A stretch of DNA of 64,000 bases from Megamerina dolium (taxonomy: Eukaryota; Arthropoda; Insecta; Diptera; Megamerinidae). The notes under the pieces are model-generated. The model was not told the DNA's origin. It did not search any database and saw nothing but the letters and a program-made list of their open reading frames with translations. Position numbers and translations under genes: made by a program. Where the stretch lies: contig OY978526.1 of the NCBI GenBank assembly GCA_963854835.1, forward strand, positions 63,899,765-63,963,764, given 5' to 3'. The stretch's first letter is position 1. Each line of letters opens with the position of its first letter. Shown here in pieces: positions 34,220-46,260 of the stretch.

Positions 34220-35365
34220 AAAAACTACTCGTACATAAGAAAGTATATTAAGCATTTAAGTAGGAGGAATAATCTTCTGAAATTACTTGTCAATCCTCCA
34301 ATCACCAATATTGAGTCATTCATAAGACTGCGGTCCTGCAGCAGGTTACTACAGCAGGTTTTCCATCTTGTAAAAACAGTCAGAAATATAATTTTGTTTT
34401 CCAATTTATATTTAGAAATAATAATTGTGACATTTGGCCCCCGCAAAAAAAACCACAAAATTCTATTTATAACTACAGGCATATTGACAAAAGCATACAA
34501 TTTTTTTTTTTTTTTCATTCATTTATTCATGGAATTATATAAAATAAGTGTAAATGATCTAAACAAAAAAAAACGAAAAAAATTAAATAAAATAAAAAAT
34601 AATCAAATATCTTAAATCATGTCATGGCATTGGCAATGGCTAATGATTTTAGTAAATGTGGTTGATTTATCATTGTAATCAGCACACATTTATATTTACT
34701 TAATGTATTTATATTTAAATAAATAAATATGCGTTACATAAAGTCTAAAAAAATAATGCTTGATTTTTTTTTCATAAGATGCCTGAACATGAAAGCAATC
34801 AAATAGAAAATTTCACGAGCGAATTAAAATGACAAAACCAAACAAAACGAAAAAATAGTAATAGCGTCACATCCTTGAATAAATATTTTGCCTTTGTTTT
34901 ATTCCTCCTCCTTCTTCTTTTTTATTTGTTATTCTTATGCTATCGCACTATGTAAACGCGACGATGAATTTATTATTTTTGCTGACATCAATTTGACATA
35001 TGAAATTAAAATAGATTTATTTTTTGCACTTGTATGGATAAAAAAAAGACAATGTCATCTGTAAAATTGATAATTTTTTATTTTTTGTTGTGATGATTTT
35101 GATTTTATTTTAATTAAAGGTACAAACAGTATCATACTTTTGAGATAATTTTTAATAACCTTTTGGTATTTAGGCTTTCATTTTCAGGAATTTTTGGTTA
35201 CAAATGTTGAAGAGTCCACATACTTAAATATAAAATTTACTAACGGTATCAAATCACATGATTTGATTGCAAATTTATATTCAAATAGAGCTAAAATGGG
35301 TCATGCTGCGTCTTGCTAAACCATTGTTTAGATTCATATCTCAATTTGTATCAATTTTAAACTAA
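34220..35365. other. AT-rich non-coding DNA
   Basis: Poly-T and poly-A patches; no gene or element ends seen. Confidence 0.4.
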
Positions 35366-36969
35366 AAAAATCTCCTTACAGTCGGCGGGGGCCGACCAAA
35401 CTATACCCTGCATATGTAGATTTGTATATAAAAAGTTTACTCGAATATCCAACTTTTCTTTTATTTCCACTTTTCGAGAAACAATTTTTGCATATGCTAC
35501 TAATTTACACCCGAAATATGGTTGACTTTGACGAAGTAAAAGGATTTTAAGATAATTCCGAGGCTTAGTATGGGAGCTATATAAAAAGTGGGCGTGGCTT
35601 ACCACTTTCTAGTAAATCCAATTAATTTTTCAATGTTAATCCACACCTTAAATTTGGTGTCCTACGTTGAATAGTTTCTAAGTTATGGTGGTTAACATTT
35701 TTGTTTAATTTCCTCAACTTTGTATGGGAGCCCCAATAAGAAGTGGGCGTGGTACGCAGATTTTTCGATAGATTATACCCGACTACGATATTAATTTAAG
35801 TGTCAATTATGGTTATTGTAGACATAAGATTGCCTAAGTTACAGCTGTTTCAATTTAAAATTTGTATGGGGGCTACGATAAACACTGGGCGTGGTGCGCC
35901 CATTTTCTGTGAGCCTAGTTGCTCGTACAATACTAATCCATACCCTAAGTTTCGTTGTCCTAGGCTAAATGGTTTGTAAGCTATGGAGCTTAAAATTTTA
36001 GTTTAATTCACTCGACTTTGTATGGGAGACCCATGAAGGAGTGGGCGTGGCACACTGATTTTCTGCCAGATTTTTGCCGACTACGATATTAATTTAAGTG
36101 TCAATTATGGTTATTCTAGACAGAAGATTGCCGAAGTTACAGCTGTTTCAATTTAAAATTTGTATGGGGGCTACGATAAACACTGGGCGTGGTGCGCCCA
36201 TTTTATGTGAGCCTAGTTGCTCGTACAAAACTAATCCACACCTTAAATCTCGTTATTCTACGCTGAATAGTTTGCAAGTTATAACCGGTAACATTTTTTT
36301 TAATTTCCGCAACTTTGTATGGGAGACCCAAAAAGGAGTGGGCGTGGCACATTGATTTTCTGCCATATTATTTCTGACTGCCGTGTTAATCTAAGTGTCA
36401 ATTATGGTTATTCTAGACAGAAGATTGTAGAAGTTACAGTAGTTTCAATTTAAAAGAAGTACAGACACTTTGTATGGGAGCTACGCTAGAAAGTAGGCGT
36501 GGCTCACCCACTTTTGGCGAGGTTATATAGTAGTATAATATAACTCTATGTGCAAAATATTGTTGTCCCAAGTGGTATATTATGTGAGTTATAGCAAGTT
36601 AAAGATTTTGAAAATTTCGAGGTTAGTCGCTTTGAATGCTTGGTGTGGGCGTGGTTATTGACCGATCATGCCCAATATCAATCCCCTCCGTACCCTTGGA
36701 TCATAGATTACTTATGCCAAATTTCATCGAAATAGCTCAATATTTACTCAAGTTATCGTGCGAACCAGCCAGGTGACAGACAGACGGACGGACGGACGGA
36801 CGGACGGACGGACGGACGGACGGACGGACGGACATCGTTAAATCGAAAATTTAATCGACGCTGATCACGAATATATATCCATGTCTATATCTCCGGAGAT
36901 TCCTTCAAGTGGACACAAACATCTGACCGAAATGAATATACCATGCATATTGCATTATGCAGGGTATAA
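35366..36969 (-). mobile_element. DINE-1/mini-me-like Helentron, copy 2
   Basis: Nearly identical to copy 1 over its whole length and in the same orientation, 4.1 kb away. The terminal hairpin here reads GTCGGC-GGGG-GCCGAC: the loop differs but the stem is kept. It has the same subterminal inverted repeats and GTGGGCGTGG units. High similarity implies recent transposition or a local duplication or conversion. Confidence 0.78.
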
Positions 36970-37053
36970 TAAGTTGGTTAATATATTTCCATATCGATGA
37001 GAATTAACAGTCACTATGAATTGTTCGACCAAACCACAAGATAGTGATTTTTA

Positions 37054-37990
37054 CAGGATTTTTTGACCTCTCCTGAGAGGTCACATTTATGGCAATGCTT
37101 CTTATTTATTAAGAACATTCTCACATTTTTAAGTGGAGATAATGGGCAATTGCGTTTCGAAAAATAATTACATTGAAATAAATAATGGGACCTTCGATTC
37201 AATACCTCTAAAAGCGATAACTCGGCAGCTGTGGGGGTTTTTGCAATTTTGAGCTGTTTTTTGTGAACCGTGCACTTTCTTGTGTTCAGCGACGAAGATC
37301 ACTTCTGCTTGAATGGATAAGTGAACAATCAAAATTGCCATATTTGGTGTGAAGAGCAGCCAGAAGCATTGCAATAACTGCCAATGCATTCCGAAAAATG
37401 CACTTTTTGGTGTGGATTATGGGCCGGTGGCATCATTGAACCGTATTTTTACAAAGACGACTTAGACAGAAACGTTACTGTGAAGGGCGAGCGCTACCAT
37501 GCTGTGATTACAAATTTTTTTTGCCCACAATGGAAGAGCTGGACTTGTCTGAAATGTGGTTTCAACAAGACCGTGCCACATGCCATATAGCACGCGAAAC
37601 AATGGCCCGATTGAGTGGCGAACGGTGAACAGTTTATTTCACATTTGGGGACGGTCAATTGGCCGCCTAAATAGTACGATTTAATGTCTTTAACCTTTAG
37701 ATTTTAAAGTTTTTGTGGGACTGTGTTAAGGCTCATATCTATTGCGACAAGCCCGCAGCGGTTGACGTACTTAAATCCAATATTGAAGAATTTATTCGTG
37801 ACTTTTTGGAGAGAGTATGCCAAAATTGGACCCAGCATATGAACCATTTGAGACACAGCCGCCGTCAACATTTACTTAAAATCATCTTTAAGCATTGAAT
37901 TATATAGATCAGGCTATCGACTCAAATAAAAACTTCATATATTTCTCTAAATTGTATGTGTTTTTTTAAGGCTCTAAAAAAATCATCCTG
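37054..37990 (+). mobile_element. rosa-type mariner deletion derivative, second copy
   Basis: Flanked by TA on both sides, with weak inverted ends (CAGGAT; right-end complement CAGGATGATTTTTT). The transposase lacks its N-terminal half. It resumes at the same junction as the copy at 23009 (CGTGCACTTTCTTGTGTTCA), then has stops at 37320 and beyond. Recognisable parts are WCGLWAGGIIEPYFYKDD, VKGERYHAVITNFF and a decayed C-terminus. Confidence 0.78.
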
Positions 37991-38171
37991 TACATTCAGA
38001 CAAAAGTTTTTCGAGCAAATATTAGTGGAGGTTGGTTCGACCTCTCTAGGGATACTTTGTTTTTTATAAAAATGTCTATTTTGTAGGCGATATCTCGAAG
38101 GGGTAGGGATTGGGGTCAGCCTTTTTGGGAAAAATGTTGGCGGGAAAATATTAGTAGATATATGTGATACT

Positions 38172-38235
38172 TAAAAATTTAATATCGAAAATAATTTTCT
38201 TTCCACTACGGTACCACTACGGTACCCACCTGTAG
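38172..38235 (+). repeat. SINE-derived fragment
   Basis: AAATTTAATATCGA, TTTTCTTTC and ACGGTACCCACCTGT match the middle of the SINE body. A short internal duplication (CCACTACGGTA) is present. Confidence 0.5.
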
Positions 38236-38249
38236 TGGTATATACCATA

Positions 38250-40175
38250 CTTGGTCTGGTGCTTAGCGACTTCAATGCCAGGGTGGGCAAGGTGGCTACC
38301 TTTGGTCCAACTTTCGGTAAATTCAACCCCCACCAGAACACTTTCGATAACGGAATTATGCTGATCGACTTCGCCGCTGCACGAAACATAGTAATTAAAA
38401 GTATCGGATTTCAGCATCTCGGCATCCTAAAAACGACGTGGTTGTCTCCATATCAACGAACGAAGAACCAAATTGATCACTTGATGATTTACGGAAGACA
38501 TGCTTAAAGTGTGATGGACTTTAAATCGATCACTATCTTGTTGCAGCTAAGGTGTGAACACATTTATGTGTCGCAAAGAGCATACGAAGACCCACGCAGA
38601 AAAAGCTGGACGTCAATAAACTGCAATCACCAAAGACAGCGAATTATTTTACCACTCATCTATCGGATCTGCTTATGCAGAACACTCCCCTCTTGATGAT
38701 ACATGCGCACAGTGAAAACATACGTATATCCCACTCCATGACTACTGCTGCCGAGAAGGTAATCGGTTTCTACCAGCCTCTGAGGAATGAGTGGTATGAT
38801 CAGGAGTAACGCAAAGCTAGCGCAGAGAAAGGCGCTAACTAGAGGAAAACCCTGCGCGCAGGTGCTACACGAGCTATTAAGTGGCAGTACAGAGATTGGG
38901 GAGTGCGGAGAGACGTCTTTTCAGGTGCAAGAATACAGAGCAAGGAAGACGCAAGTGTAAGGAGATAGAGATGTGTAGAGACAGAGAAGAGACTCGAAAA
39001 TTCGTTGAGAGGGTCAAGCGACTGAGTGGCGGTTTAAATCCCGGAGCCTCTAACTGTAGTGATAACAATGGAAATCTGGTTTTAGATGTCCAGAGTATAG
39101 TGAACTCATGAAGGAAATATTTCTCCACATTATTGAATGGCGACGAATGGCAACAAATCCGCTAGTGAAGAAGACCTCCCGAACTCCCCAATCACGGATG
39201 ATGGTATTGCTGTTCTATCACTCGACCATAATGAGGTCAAAAATGCTATTTCTAAGCTGAGAAACAATAAAGCTACAAGTGATGATGACCTGCCTACAGA
39301 GTTGTTTAAGACCGGAGACGGTGAGTTGCTCACCCTTACATTTTCTGCCATCTATCGTTGAATAAGTCTTCTTACCATCGTATCGAGTGTACTGTGTGCA
39401 AGATTGAAGCCTATGCTTAACAAGCTGATTGGACCTTATTAGTGTGGCTTCAGACCTGGTAAATCTACTATCCACACACTGCCATTTTCACACTGCGCCA
39501 AGTCCCGGAGCAGACCCAGAAGACTTTGTTGATTACAAAGCCGCTTTCTACAGTCCAATAAGGGATCACCTCTATAAAACAATGTCAGAGTTCGGTCTAA
39601 GCTCATTCGGCTTTGCAGAATAACACTGTGCAACTCCCGTTGAGCAGTGAAAATTGGAAGGGACCTCTCCTCACTGTTAAATAACGAATGGGGTTTCAGA
39701 CAAGGTGATTCGTTATCATGCGACTTCTTCAAACTTATTATGGAGAAAATTATACGAGCTGCTGATCTACGACATAATGGCACTATCTTCAACAGAAGTG
39801 TCATGCTGTTGGCGTATGCCGAAGATATTAGCATAATCGGTGTCAACTCGTGAGCAGTCAGTGCATCATTCTGAGAGTTTAAAAGAGAGTCGCTGAAGCT
39901 GGAGCTGGTTGGTGGCGAGTATCGAATAAGGTAAAACCATGAGCTGCATGAGGTGTATGCCGACATCGACATAGTAAAGCGCATTAAAATTCAGCGGTTG
40001 CGCTGGTTAGGTCATATCGAGCAAATGGAAGAACACGTTCCGGCTAAGAAAATGTTATATTCGGAACCCACTGAAGAAACAGACCTATGCTTCGGTGAAA
40101 AGACCAAGTACTGGAGCCAGCTAGTTGGAGATTATTCTCCCCAAGAAATATTAGCCAAGCCTCGACATCAATAGT
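38250..40175 (+). pseudogene. Decayed non-LTR retrotransposon (endonuclease + reverse transcriptase)
   Basis: Order is preserved but frames are broken. First comes an AP-endonuclease part (LSDFNARVGKVATFG, TTWLSPYQRTKNQIDH, about 38260-38490). Then a linker, then reverse transcriptase motifs (NAISKLRNNKATSDDDLPTE at about 39240; LCARLKPMLNKLIGPY at about 39395; EWGFRQGDSLSCDFFKLIME at about 39690; LLAYAEDISIIG at about 39807, where the usual YADD is YAED). Last comes the C-terminal KRIKIQRLRWLGHIEQMEE at about 39977. Multiple stops and frameshifts; inactive. Confidence 0.87.
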
Positions 40176-40210
40176 TCTTGCGTTCAATGATACACAAAAT
40201 ATGTATAAAA

Positions 40211-41323
40211 AATCTCCTTACAGTCGGCTGGGGCCGACCAAATTATACCCTGCATATGTAGATATATATATATATATATATAAAAAGTTTACTCGACTAT
40301 CCATCTTTTTCTTTTATTTCTACTTTTTGAGAAACAATTTTTGGATATAATACTATTTTACACCCGAAATATGGTTGACTTTGACGAAGTACTTTGTATG
40401 TTATGAGGGGAGCTATATAATAAGTTGGCGTGGCTTACCTCTTTCTTATATTTTCGACTACCATGTTAATCTAAGTGTCAATTATGGTTATTCTAGACAG
40501 AAGATTGCCGAAGTTACAGCTGTTTCAATTTAAAATTTGTATGGGGGCTACGATAAACAGAGGGAGTGGTGCGCCCATTTTCTGTGAGCCTAGTTGCTCG
40601 TACAATACTAATCCACACCTTAAATCTCGTTATTCTACGTTGAATAGTTTGCAAGTTATAACCGGTAACATTTTTTTTTTAATTCCGCAACTTTGTATGG
40701 GAGACCTAAAAAGTAGTGGGCGTGGCACACTGATTTTCTGCCATATTATTTCCGACTGCCATGTTAATCTAAGTGGCAATTATGGTTATTATGGACAGAA
40801 GATTGTAGAAGTTACAGCTGTTTCAATTTAAAAGAAGTACAGACACTTTGTATGAGAGCCACGCTAAAAAGTAGGCGTGGCTCACCCACTTTTGGCGAGG
40901 TCATATAGTAGTATAATATAAGTCTATGTGCTAAATATTGTTGTCCGAAGTGCTATATATTGTGAGTTATAGCGAGTTAAAGGTTTTAAAAATTTCGAGG
41001 TTAGTCGCTTTGAATGCTTGGTCTGGGCGTGGTTATTGACCGATCATGCCCAATATCAATCCCCTCCGTACCCTTGGATCATAGATTACTTGTGCCAAAT
41101 TTCATCGAAATAGCTCAATATTTACTCAAGTTATCGTGCGAACAATCCAGGTGACTGACAGACGGACGGACGGATGGACGGACGGACATCGTTAAATCGA
41201 AAATTTAAGCAACGCTGATCACGAATATATATCTATATCTATATCTCCGGAGATTCCTTCAAGTGGTCACAAACATCTGACCGAAATGAATATACCTTGC
41301 ATATTGCATTATGCGGGGTATAA
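40211..41323 (-). mobile_element. DINE-1/mini-me-like Helentron, copy 3 (internally shortened)
   Basis: Same ends as copies 1 and 2, with the hairpin intact. It lacks about 500 bp of internal repeat units and is more diverged. The left end carries a short (TA)n insert at 40263-40281, and the GACG tract is short. The right end reads TATGCGGGGTATA, one change from the others. Confidence 0.76.
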
Positions 41324-41930
41324 AAACACACAATTTTGGAATAGTTCAGATATGACGTATTGGCTGTGCAGAATATAATAAATGTAGTGAAATTTCATCG
41401 GTTATTCCTGAGAATAAAATTCTTCAATATCCAAGTTATATGAATGCATAAGTTAAAATAAAGCACAAATATTAAGAACAAAGGTTTTAAACTCAAAGCC
41501 AGTATATCAACGAATATATGATTAATGGATAATGGTTACCAAATAACCATATTTCAACAGACACTTTAAGAAAATCTCCAAAATTATTTACGCTCTCATT
41601 TCTTTTCTCTTTCTAATACATAGTTTATTGCATAAAGCAAAGAAGATAAATAGATTAAGAAGTCTTATCTTCTAGTCTACACGAAATTTGTCGGGAAAAC
41701 CAGGTAAGTGAGATGAGTAGCATTAAAATAATAAAAACAATATACAATATGGTGTTACGTTCATGCAATATTCTACATGATGGGAAGTATTTGGTTACCA
41801 TCTGTTCAGCTTCAAATCTTGTCCTCATGCACTATTATCAAAATAATAAACAAAAATATGATCACATTTTATATATGTAAATATATATGTGAATTAGTAA
41901 ATATTTTTATCAATGAATTCGATATATTTG

Positions 41931-42046
<116 letters not shown>

Positions 42047-43599
42047 TTTTTAACAAAATATAATTTTCAATATTTAAGATTTGATAAATATACAATATTT
42101 TAACAAGGAGCAAGAGCATAAAGCACCTCATGAAGACTAGAAGATAAGACTTCTTAATATATTTACCTTCTTTGAAGTATGCGAGTATTGCAAATAGTAT
42201 AAACAACAAATTTTAAATTGAATTATATAGAGCGAATTTCATAAACTCTCAGAAACATAAGAAAATATTTCTCTTCTACATTTCTACATCTGACCAGCAA
42301 TCTAACAGAATGTACTCTTATACGAATACACTAAACACACACTAATGCATATATAATGCTAATACAATATATTCGTCGATATGAATAGGAATAGAGAATA
42401 ATACTTGGAATTGTGAAGAAATAAAAAAACTAGAAAACTAAATACATACATAGTAAAAGTAAACAGAACACCTTTATTTATATTATACTATATATACTCG
42501 TTGTAGCTAGGTATTTATAAGCTTCATAGAAGTGGGAAAAAGAAATAAACAATATCTACTAATAAACGAAAGCATGGACAACGAAAAATACCGTGAGTTC
42601 TATTCACATCGAATTTTTGACATCTCAATAGACGATCGGGTGAAATATTTTATAGATCATTAGGAACACGCTTGCGGCAAGAGTGATATAAGTGAAAAAT
42701 GTATAATTTTTTGAAATCTATCATCGAGTCAAATATGTGTATATATATAAAGCATATTCTAATCATGCAATATTTTACGAATTATAACTTAATTTTAATT
42801 AGAAAATATTTGAATATAACGATTCGATAAATTAATTTACCTGGTATTTAGCTTATAGTGTGCATGACGTCTTCGTTCTCGTAGCATAGTAGTTAATTAA
42901 TAGTTCCCATATATACATATACAGTACATGTGTATGCAAATGCATATGTATGGATATTATGTATATGGTATATAAGAACCCAAAATGTAATGAAATGAAA
43001 AAAAGTAATTTATAAATAAAAATATAAACATAAAAGAATTGTACATATTTTAAAAATATTGTACAATAATAATGAAGTGATATGAGAAAAAAAAGGATGG
43101 AATTATGGAGAAAGTTTGTGTGAGAAAAAGAGAAAATAAGTTAGAGAGATAACAAAAGAGTACAGAAATATTATTAATTAATATTTTTAACAAATTCAAA
43201 TGCACTTTATTTATAATAAATACGTTAGACTGAACTCAGTTAGTTTAATATTTTTAATTAAAAATAATAAAATTTAATTTCGCTTCATTCCACTTATGCA
43301 TTCATTTATTGGCAATTACATTTTGTTGATTACTTGAACACAAAGACCAAAGAAATAATACTAATTATTGGGTTGTTGAAAAAGACATAACGAGTTTTTT
43401 TTTGGAATAGATGGGGTCATATGTATGGCAATCGGATTAAATGTTATAGATTTTAATAGACGACAGTTCACGATGGAATTTGGTATTCAAATGACCTATT
43501 TTTGTCATATACTATTCTATTACTTCTACAAGGGCAAGGTTTATAAAGGGTCTTATATAAGCGATGCTTCGCTCTAGGCATTGATCGAAGCAATACTAC

Positions 43600-43725
43600 A
43601 TTGGACAGCGGTGGCAGAGGCCGCTTTGAAATGACAGAATTCTTGTGGTATCACATTTCTGAGTTTGTCAAACTCTTTTAGAGTTCTTTTAGGAGTTTTT
43701 CAATACTTTCTTGTACTTGGTGATT
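43600..43725 (-). repeat. Possible highly diverged SINE copy
   Basis: GACAGAATTCTTGTGGTATC, TTTCTGAGTTTGTCAAACTC and TTAGAGTTCTTTTAGGAG line up with the complement of the SINE body. Identity is low and no ends are visible. Confidence 0.35.
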
Positions 43726-43924
43726 CAAAAAGAAAAATTTAAAGTACTTTTTAGGTGTTCCAATCAAGTTTGTAGTGTTTGGAAGTGTTACAGGGATATT
43801 GTTATACGCTGCATAAGTAGGTTTAGGTTTAGGTTATTGTAGCTACCCTCTCTCTGAGAGGAGACAGCATAACACGCCAACCTAATTTAAGGTGTGGATT
43901 AATATTGCAAAGATAATTAGATAT

Positions 43925-44863
43925 AAGGGGTTATCCATTTCGCGGTTTCAAAAGTATAGGGCTAGAATTCGACATCTGTCAAACTGAGTTGTTAAAACAA
44001 TTTCTTTCTTTTTCAGTTCAAAGTCTGACATTTGCGAAAATGGATCGCTTAACTATCGCACAACGCATTAAAATTGTAAAAACCTACTACAAAAATGGTG
44101 ATTCTGCCACAGCCACATATCGTGCTTTAAGAGGAGATTATGGTTTACATAATCGTCCAACTACGCAAGCAATTGCCAAAATTGTGGAGAAATATGAAGA
44201 GACTGGATCGGTTACAGATATTGTAAGGCCTGTGCATCATCGTTTCGCTAGTACCACCGAAAATATTGCTGCTGTAAGTGAAAGTGTTCCCGAAGACCCG
44301 AATGCGTCGATTCCTCGTCGTTCTCAGGAATTAGGACTGTCTTACGGAACATTATGGCGTATTTTGCATTTGGATCTACACCTACATCCATATAAAATCC
44401 AGCTCACACAACAACTGAAGCCAGCTGACCATTCACAACGTCGTAGATACGTCGAATGGGTGCTTGAACAACAGGCGGTGGACGGCGATTTTTCGAACAA
44501 AATTTTCTTCAGCGACGAAGCACATTTCTCACTCGGTGGGTATGTTAACAAACAAAATTGTCGTATTTGGGGTTCTGAGAATCCTCAAGTAATTGAAGTG
44601 AGGCCACTACATCCACAAAAAGTCACTGCTTGGTGCGCTCTTTGGTCCGGAGGTGTGATTGGACCTTACTTCTTCGAAAACGACGATGGAACGACTGTCA
44701 CCGTCAATTCGGAGCGTTATGGTCATATGATAACCGACTTTTTTTTGCCTGCTATTGAAGAATACGAGAATATGTGGTTTCAACAAGACGGTGCCACATG
44801 CCACACAACTCGAACGAATATGGCTTTATTGCAAGAGAAATTTTCTGGCCGCGTAATTTCTCG
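43925..44863 (+). mobile_element. rosa-type (DD41D) mariner, 3' truncated
   Basis: The left inverted end AAGGGGTTATCCATTTCGCG at 43925 matches the complete copy at 46261. The element stops abruptly at 44863 inside the transposase gene, where an inverted fragment of another mariner begins. The right end is missing. Confidence 0.88.
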
Positions 44864-45047
44864 CCATAACTTTGCCTGCCATAACTGTCTTCGCCTTTTT
44901 TGGACACGATTCTCCCCTTTCAATCACTTTCAGTTGACTGCTCCTTTGTCTCAGGTGTTAAGTGGTGGACCCATGCCTCATCCATGGTTACGAATCGACG
45001 CAAAAACTCGGCTTTATTACTGTGAAACATCGCCAAACACTCTATAG
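44040..45047 (+). pseudogene. rosa-type transposase fused to antisense mariner sequence
   Basis: An open frame from ATG 44040 (MDRLTIAQRIKIVKTYYKNG) encodes the first 275 or so residues of transposase without a stop: helix-turn-helix region, first catalytic Asp (IFFSDEAHFSLGG) and second (QQDGATCHTTRTN). Two codons (Asp-Leu) are missing before ENMWFQQD compared with the sister copy. From 44864 the frame continues into the antisense strand of a different mariner and ends at 45047, so the third catalytic Asp is absent. It is not expected to be active. Confidence 0.86.
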
Positions 45048-45540
45048 AAACATCTTCACGACGTCGTTTTTGTTCTATTGTGAGCAAACGCGGCACCCAT
45101 CTTGCACACAGCTTTTTCATCTCCAACTTTTCGATCAATATACGATGTATAGCACTTTTTGAAATGCTTGTAATTTCACCTAGCTCACGCACTTTCAGCC
45201 GGCGATCATCCAATACCATTTTGTGGATTTTCTTAACCGTTTCTGGCGTGGCCACCTCAATTGGTCGACCACTACGGTGTTTGTTTTGGCAGCTTATACG
45301 ACCTTCTTTAAACTCTGCCACCCAATATTTTATGGTCGTAAACGAAGGAACAGACTCCCCCAGAAAAGAATCTAGTTCTACTTTAATATTCGTTGGACTG
45401 AGACCTTTCAAATGAAGGTATTGAATTACATAACGGTGACCAATTTTTTCCATGTTTATAAATTCACTGAGGTCGTTAACTTTCGATGACTCCAAAAAAT
45501 ACTAAACAACGTGACGCCTGTTTTATAAGGTAATTTTTTT
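44864..45540 (-). pseudogene. mariner transposase N-terminal half (truncated)
   Basis: On the minus strand, from ATG 45453 (MEKIGHRYVIQYLHLKGLSP). It contains the mariner N-terminal domain (IKYWVAEFKEGRISC, HRSGRPIEVATPETVKKIHK), the second helix-turn-helix (KVRELGEITSISKSAIHRIL), WVPRLLT, and the first catalytic Asp (FVTMDEAWVHHLTPETKEQS). A frameshift follows, then PKKAKTV and GKVMA, and the sequence breaks at 44864 against the rosa element. The second and third Asp are lost. It belongs to a different mariner lineage from its rosa neighbours. No clear inverted end was found. Confidence 0.87.
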
Positions 45541-45643
45541 ATCTTATGTGGACCATAAAATCACCAAACCTTTATTTTTTCTCATAGCATTTCAAATTGT
45601 GATTCATCATTGTAAAGTTATTAATTAAATCTATATCTTCTCC

Positions 45644-45718
45644 GTGTGGGTGCCGTAGCTCCGTAGCTTAGTATGTTGGCCTTCGCGGCTTTAAGTGCCC
45701 CATATTTATTTATTTTTT
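45644..45718 (+). mobile_element. Very short SINE deletion copy
   Basis: Only 75 bp: head GGGTGCCGTAGCTCCGTAGC, a few bases of the anticodon region, then the terminal GTGCCCCATATTTATTTATT. A perfect 12 bp target duplication (TATATCTTCTCC) lies at 45632-45643 and 45719-45730. The intact duplication shows it inserted as a unit with both termini. Confidence 0.85.
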
Positions 45719-45730
45719 TATATCTTCTCC

Positions 45731-46260
45731 CTAAAAGAATTTTTCCTGTTGCGTCAAATTCAACTATCGCTATACGTTATTTCTAAAAACTGCATATTTA
45801 TTAAATAATTTATTTTCATTTTTTTCTAAAGAAAAAGAATTATGATACCAAATATTTGCAATCGATTTCAATATTATTCATCTACTTTCAGGCCTAGATC
45901 CTTTTGTCAAACAGTCGAATTATTTTGATTAGGCCAACAAAAGTTATGTTTGTTATATTTTTAAGAACAGAAATGAAATTTGCAAACTAATCGACATTGG
46001 ACTGAGTTATTAATTGTTAAAAGGACGGAAGTGACACAATAATGGGTCTTTAATAGTAAGTCGAAAATTTGTATTTAATGATAATTGGTTAGTTTTAAAA
46101 ACTTTTTAAACGTGGTCAAATGATAAACACATAACCATCGTGATTATTATCAAAAGAATTTCGAGAGAATTACTTGACAAAAAAGTTATTATTCTTTCAA
46201 AAGATGCCCCTGAATGTTTCGCAGTACGAAAATACCTGCCTCTCATAGAAAAGTGTGGTA
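45731..46260. other. Non-coding DNA
   Basis: No gene or element recognised. Confidence 0.4.

Noticed and set aside
43374..43500. A full mariner beginning at TTGGGTTGTTGAAAAAGACA
   Set aside because: Only one end is recognisable, with no matching inverted end and no transposase nearby. The same holds for 62803.
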